Source: an uncultured Lachnospiraceae bacterium (GTDB lineage: Bacteria > Bacillota > Clostridia > Lachnospirales > Lachnospiraceae). From it: 64,000 nt of DNA. Below the pieces are notes generated by a model. The model had not been told where the DNA came from, did not search any database, and saw only the letters and a list, made by a program, of their open reading frames with translations. Every line of letters starts with the position of its first letter. Positions within the stretch are counted from its first letter, which is position 1. This document shows positions 60,387 to 64,000 of the stretch, one piece after another. Where the stretch lies: contig CALWLT010000008.1 of NCBI GenBank assembly GCA_944381615.1, positions 62,001-126,000 of the forward strand, given 5' to 3'. A program made the translations under genes and the position numbers.

Positions 60387-60902
60387 ATGGAAAAAGAAAA
60401 AACAGATTTTTTTGATCAGCTGGATCGTCTTTCCAAGGGAGAGCGAATTTTGCTGAAACGTGCCTGCGGTCAAACGTTGGAACGTTCAAGTGCAGCGACA
60501 AAACTGCTGTTTTACAGGTTACTTCCATATGGAACCGCTCAGTGGGAGGAGGAGCGATGGTTTGCGGTTGCATGCCTTCACTGTCTGGAGGATGCAGATT
60601 TGGAAAAAGAGAGACGGTTTCCGTTGGCCGTGCAGCTCAGAAAAGAAGCTGCCGGTGCGGGAAATGAGAGTGGGAAAAAGCGGGGGCAGATCCTGATGGA
60701 TACGGATTGGGATGAGGATGGTTTTTTTGTATCGAAGCTGTTTCGATTGGTAAAATATCTAAAACAGAAAGGATATGCGATTGACTGCGAGAGGCTGCTA
60801 AGAGATTTGCTGAGTTGGAATTCGGATAAGAAATACGCGCAAAAGCAGTGGGCGCGCGAGATGGTAATGAAAGAAAGCAGTGAGCAGACTGTTGAGAAGT
60901 AA
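60387..60902 (+). CDS. casB: Cascade small subunit Cse2/CasB
   Basis: A 171-residue, mostly helical subunit that stabilises the R-loop. The family has low conservation; the assignment rests on order (between cse1 and cas7), length, and patterns such as LSKGERILLKRACGQTL (near residue 15) and DEDGFFVSKLFRLVKYLKQKG. It starts 3 bp after cse1. Confidence 0.9.
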   Translation: MEKEKTDFFDQLDRLSKGERILLKRACGQTLERSSAATKLLFYRLLPYGTAQWEEERWFAVACLHCLEDADLEKERRFPLAVQLRKEAAGAGNESGKKRGQILMDTDWDEDGFFVSKLFRLVKYLKQKGYAIDCERLLRDLLSWNSDKKYAQKQWAREMVMKESSEQTVEK

Positions 60903-60920
60903 AAAGAGAGGAGAATATAA

Positions 60921-62042
60921 ATGTTAGTAGAGATTCACATGTTAAAAAACTATGCGCCGAGCAATTTAAACCGGGATGATACGGGTGCGCCGAAAAACTG
61001 CATGTTTGGGGGAGTGCAGCGGGGGAGAATCTCAAGCCAGTGTCTGAAACGGACCTGGCGCACATCGGAGTATTTTCAAGAGGAGATAGGAAAAGAACAT
61101 CTTGGAATTCGGACCAGATGTCTGCCAGATCTGGTTTTGGAAAAACTGTCTGATTCTGGTTTTCAGGAAGAATATCTGAATAAGATTCGTCGCAAGCTGA
61201 CCGGAATTGGCAATTCTGATGGTAGTGAAAATAAGAAAGATGATAAAACAGCGCAGATTGTTTTTTATACACCAGAAGATATCACTGCGGTAGCGGAAAA
61301 GATCAGAGAAAAGATGGAACTCTGTGCATCGGCAAAAGAAGTTGGCAATATCTCTGTGAAAGAGCTACAGGCGGATATGAAAAAGGGAAATGCTAGGGCG
61401 ATTACGCTGGATATGGCGCTGTTTGGCCGGATGGTTACTTCGGACGCATTTGCGGATGTGGAGGCAGCAATGCAGGTTGCGCACGCGATCAGTACGAATC
61501 GGGTTATCCTGGAAACAGATTTCTTCACGGCAGTAGATGACCAGATTGCCGGGAGTGAAGAGACTGGAAGTGGAATGATGGGAGACGTTGATTATAATTC
61601 ATCCTGCTATTATTTCTATGCGTCGCTGGATTTGGAGAAACTCCGAGAGAATCTGGAGAGCGCGCCAGAGCGGGAGGAACTGATGAAAAAGGTACTGCCG
61701 GTACTGATTGAAACGATGGCTTTCAGCAATCCGGGAGGGAAGCAGAATACGTTTGCCGCACATTCGCTTCCTAGTGCGATTCTGATAGAATGCAAGGAAA
61801 AGAAGGTTCCGGTCAGCTATGCGAATGCATTTGAGATTCCGGTTTTTGCGGATCGGAAAGGAGGACTGATTCTGCATAGCGTGGAAAAACTGGCGGAACA
61901 GGAAGAAAAAATGCGAGAAATTTACGGGCTTCCGGTAGAAAAACGCTTGTGGTTTACTACGGAAAAGGTTTCTCTTCCGGAAGAAGCGGCGGTAACGTGC
62001 ACCTCATTTAATGAGCTGATTTCTGCATTGTCGGAAATGTAA
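60921..62042 (+). CDS. cas7e: Cascade backbone subunit Cas7e/CasC (Cse4)
   Basis: A 373-residue RNA-binding protein that lines the crRNA in six copies. The signature NLNRDDTGAPKNCMFGGVQR then GRISSQCLKRTWRTSE (residues about 16-51) is characteristic of type I-E, as are ALFGRMVTSDAFADVEAAMQ (near 168) and PGGKQNTFAAHSLP (near 272). AGAGAGGAG precedes the ATG. Confidence 0.96.
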   Translation: MLVEIHMLKNYAPSNLNRDDTGAPKNCMFGGVQRGRISSQCLKRTWRTSEYFQEEIGKEHLGIRTRCLPDLVLEKLSDSGFQEEYLNKIRRKLTGIGNSDGSENKKDDKTAQIVFYTPEDITAVAEKIREKMELCASAKEVGNISVKELQADMKKGNARAITLDMALFGRMVTSDAFADVEAAMQVAHAISTNRVILETDFFTAVDDQIAGSEETGSGMMGDVDYNSSCYYFYASLDLEKLRENLESAPEREELMKKVLPVLIETMAFSNPGGKQNTFAAHSLPSAILIECKEKKVPVSYANAFEIPVFADRKGGLILHSVEKLAEQEEKMREIYGLPVEKRLWFTTEKVSLPEEAAVTCTSFNELISALSEM

Positions 62043-62054
62043 GGGGGAATAGCT

Positions 62055-62747
62055 GTGTCAAAGTGCACCTATCTGATTTTTCGTCTGGAAGGACCGCTTC
62101 AGAGTTGGGGCGAGCGCTCAAAATGGATATATCGTGATACAGCTGATTTTCCGTCTAAATCTGGGGTTGTTGGTCTGATTGCCTGTGCAATGGGGCTACG
62201 GAGAGAAGATCCTGAGATTGGAGAGCTGTGTCAGAAGCTTATGATGGCAGTGCGGGCAGAGCGAAGAGGAAGCCGTGTTATGGATTTTCACACGATTCAG
62301 TCGTTGCGAATGATGACGGCATCCCGTGGACAGCGAAACAAAAACGGAGAGTTGGGAACAATTTTATCATATCGCTATTATCTTCAGGATGCAAGTTTTC
62401 TGGTGGCATTGGACGGCGAATGGGAATTGCTAGAAAAAATAAGGCAGGCGTTGTCAGATCCACGCTGGCAGATTTACTTGGGAAGAAAGAGCTGTGTACC
62501 TTCAATTCCGGTTATAGGGAGCTGGTGCAGTGATTATGAAACGCTGGAACAACTGATGCGAAATTATCCCCTTGCCGAGAACGGAAGAAGAGCGGACGCT
62601 CAAATTCTTTATCAGCTTGACAGTGCGGATGAAAGCGGACAGATGCGGAGCGATATGCGGCTTGCGTCAGAAAAACGGGAGTATGCGCGGAGAAGAGTGA
62701 AGACGGGTCGGATTAACAGGGAGGAAATACTGCATGTATCTTTCTAA
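62055..62747 (+). CDS. cas5e: Cascade subunit Cas5e/CasD
   Basis: A 230-residue RAMP protein that caps the 5' handle of crRNA. LIFRLEGPLQSWGERSKW (residues 7-24) and TADFPSKSGVVGLIACAMGL are the Cas5e N-terminal signature. It starts at GTG 62055 after AAGGGGG and overlaps cas6e by 14 bp. Confidence 0.95.
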   Translation: MSKCTYLIFRLEGPLQSWGERSKWIYRDTADFPSKSGVVGLIACAMGLRREDPEIGELCQKLMMAVRAERRGSRVMDFHTIQSLRMMTASRGQRNKNGELGTILSYRYYLQDASFLVALDGEWELLEKIRQALSDPRWQIYLGRKSCVPSIPVIGSWCSDYETLEQLMRNYPLAENGRRADAQILYQLDSADESGQMRSDMRLASEKREYARRRVKTGRINREEILHVSF

Positions 62748-63336
62748 AATTATCTTAGATTTGAAACATCCTTCTGTACGGCAGGCACTATGGGATTGTC
62801 ATGATATGCACCGGAATGTACAGAAATGGTTTGATTTTTCCAGACAGCAGAGTATGGTATTGTATCGTCTGTATCAGAATCGGGAAAAGTATGTGCTTTA
62901 TGTGTTATCAAAGGACAGATTGCAGAACCTGGCTGGCAATGGCGCGTCTCTGGTTGGCTGCAGAGATATGGGAGAACTGGAGCAGGAAATGGCAGAGGGG
63001 AAATCATATCGCTTTGATTTGATGGCAGTTCCGAGTAAAAAAATAAAATCAGAGGGAAAAAACAGCCGTCGTATTGCATTGCGCGATCCAAAGGAATGTG
63101 CGGCTTGGCTGGCGCGCAAAGGGGAGCAGAATGGTTTTGAACTGCTTACAGTGATGCCGGAGCCTGGGGGAGTGGTTTCTGGTCAGCGTGGAACAAACCG
63201 GATTATATTTGATGCGGTACATTACAGGGGAGTTCTTCAAATAACTCGTGCAGATTTATTTCGGCAGGCATGGGAAAAAGGAATCGGTCCGGAAAAAGCA
63301 TATGGGATGGGGTTGCTTCTGCTGGTACAGGGGTAA
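62734..63336 (+). CDS. cas6e: crRNA endoribonuclease Cas6e/CasE
   Basis: A 200-residue nuclease that cuts pre-crRNA and stays in Cascade. N-terminal WDCHDMHRNVQKWF (about residues 21-34) holds the histidine region typical of Cas6e, and the C-terminal glycine-rich loop is GPEKAYGMGLLLLV. The middle has DAVHYRGVLQITRADLFRQAWEKGIG (about 156-181). It is coupled to cas5e by overlap. Confidence 0.95.
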   Translation: MYLSKIILDLKHPSVRQALWDCHDMHRNVQKWFDFSRQQSMVLYRLYQNREKYVLYVLSKDRLQNLAGNGASLVGCRDMGELEQEMAEGKSYRFDLMAVPSKKIKSEGKNSRRIALRDPKECAAWLARKGEQNGFELLTVMPEPGGVVSGQRGTNRIIFDAVHYRGVLQITRADLFRQAWEKGIGPEKAYGMGLLLLVQG

Positions 63337-63357
63337 GTTAAGTATGGAGACTGAAAT

Positions 63358-64000
63358 GTGAAAAAAGATTTTCATGAATTACCAAAATTGAGAGACAGTA
63401 TTTCTTATATTTATGTCGAACATGCTATCATTGAACGCAGTGATTCATCAATCATGCTGATTCAGAAAAGTGGACGAACTCCGATCCCGATTGCATCAAC
63501 AACCTGTCTGTTGCTCGGGCCAGGAACCAGTATCACACATGCGGCGATTCGTGCGATCTGTGAGAATGGGTGTATGGCCGTATGGTGCGGCGAGAGAATG
63601 GAGCATTTTTATGCTAGTGGCATGGGAGAAACGAGGAGTTCGAAAAATCTGATGCGGCAGGCAGAATTGTGCATGGATCAGGAAAAGCATCTGATGGTTG
63701 CCAGACGTATGTACGAGAGGCGTTTTCCCAGATTGCCGGAGCGGGAGTATACGCTTCAGCAGTTGAGAGGAATGGAGGGAATACGGGTCAGAGAAGCTTA
63801 CAAACTATCGTCACGAAGGACAGGAGTTATATGGAAAGCCCGTGATTATAAGCACACAGACTGGGATGCTTCTGATCCGATCAACCGGGCGCTTTCAGCT
63901 GGAAATGCGCTTTTATACAATGTCTGCCATGCAGCTGTTGTCTCTCTTGGATATTCCCCAGCTTTAGGATTTGTGCATACTGGCAAAATGTTGTCTTTTG
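63358..64000 (+). CDS. cas1: CRISPR adaptation integrase Cas1, type I-E (runs off right edge)
   Basis: The first 214 codons of Cas1e, which with Cas2 integrates spacers. It opens at GTG 63358 (MKKDFHELPKLRDSISYIYVE), 7 bases after TGGAGA, and contains SGRTPIPIASTTCLLLGPGTSITHAAIR (residues about 39-66), AICENGCMAVWCGERMEHFY and the C-terminal-side active-site segment LGFVHTGKMLSF. An overlapping ATG at 63356 is followed at once by TGA. The rest of cas1, cas2 and the array must lie beyond 64000. Confidence 0.95.
   Translation, partial: MKKDFHELPKLRDSISYIYVEHAIIERSDSSIMLIQKSGRTPIPIASTTCLLLGPGTSITHAAIRAICENGCMAVWCGERMEHFYASGMGETRSSKNLMRQAELCMDQEKHLMVARRMYERRFPRLPEREYTLQQLRGMEGIRVREAYKLSSRRTGVIWKARDYKHTDWDASDPINRALSAGNALLYNVCHAAVVSLGYSPALGFVHTGKMLSF

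Overview
This 64 kb window looks like the chromosome of a high-GC anaerobic member of the Clostridia, most likely Lachnospiraceae-like. This is an inference from gene order (pgm, mreB, recD2, comF; rho, rpmE, yqhQ, prmC, prfA), from zinc-type L31 and L33, and from oxygen-sensitive enzymes: a glycyl radical enzyme, a tungsten aldehyde:ferredoxin oxidoreductase and 4Fe-4S ferredoxins. The first 56 kb are GC-rich with uniform codon use. The last 8 kb, a type I-E CRISPR-Cas operon, are clearly AT-richer and look acquired.

Layout. 1-6.7 kb: 3' part of a phosphohexomutase, MreB-type actin, RecD2 helicase, ComF and a YcxB-like membrane protein. 6.7-10.4 kb: rpmG-secE-nusG-rplK-rplA-rplJ-rplL with two L1-type leader elements and an L10 leader; a terminator follows rplL and rpoB does not. 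10.5-14.2 kb: divergent sirtuin, ung, uppP, rarA. 14.3-21.1 kb: rho, rpmE, yqhQ, prmC, prfA, dCMP deaminase, class B sortase. 21.3-26.1 kb: rfbA, rfbB, rfbD (no rfbC), glmM, greA. 26.1-29.0 kb: nitroreductase, 2-hydroxycarboxylate transporter, EutH-like transporter. 29.2-32.6 kb (minus strand): a HypD-like glycyl radical enzyme and its activase. 33.1-46.8 kb: a tungsten/molybdenum-cofactor island. 46.9-49.9 kb: TetR regulator and a UvrA2-like ABC protein. 49.9-52.5 kb (minus strand): BCCT transporter and an orphan glycyl-radical activase. 52.6-53.2 kb: a promoter, a 39-41 bp repeat array and a terminator with no recognisable gene. 53.4-56.0 kb: ion antiporter and cytidylate-kinase-like protein. 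56.3-64.0 kb: cas3, cse1, cse2, cas7, cas5, cas6e and the first part of cas1; the array itself is not in the window.

How it fits together. The tungsten island reads as one physiological module. TupABC imports tungstate. MoaA/MoaC/MoaD/Mog, two MoeA proteins (one fused to a ligand-binding domain) and a MoeB/ThiF-like activator make and load the pterin cofactor. Two MOSC proteins, a ferredoxin and an AOR-family enzyme use or handle it. Two similar Moco/Tuco-type riboswitch candidates stand in front of tupA and moeA, and a perfect 24-bp palindrome sits at the start of the moaC transcript, so three promoters of this module carry separate regulatory devices. moaE and mobA are not in the window.

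The most unusual non-coding structures are a set of 25-bp repeats between recD2 and comF whose hairpins are kept by compensatory and G-U changes; inverted repeats whose loop holds the -35 box of the next promoter (before rplJ and before tupA); and the promoter-repeat-terminator unit at 52.7-53.2 kb. Cas3 appears to start at an ATA codon. All calls were made by reading the sequence, with no database search.
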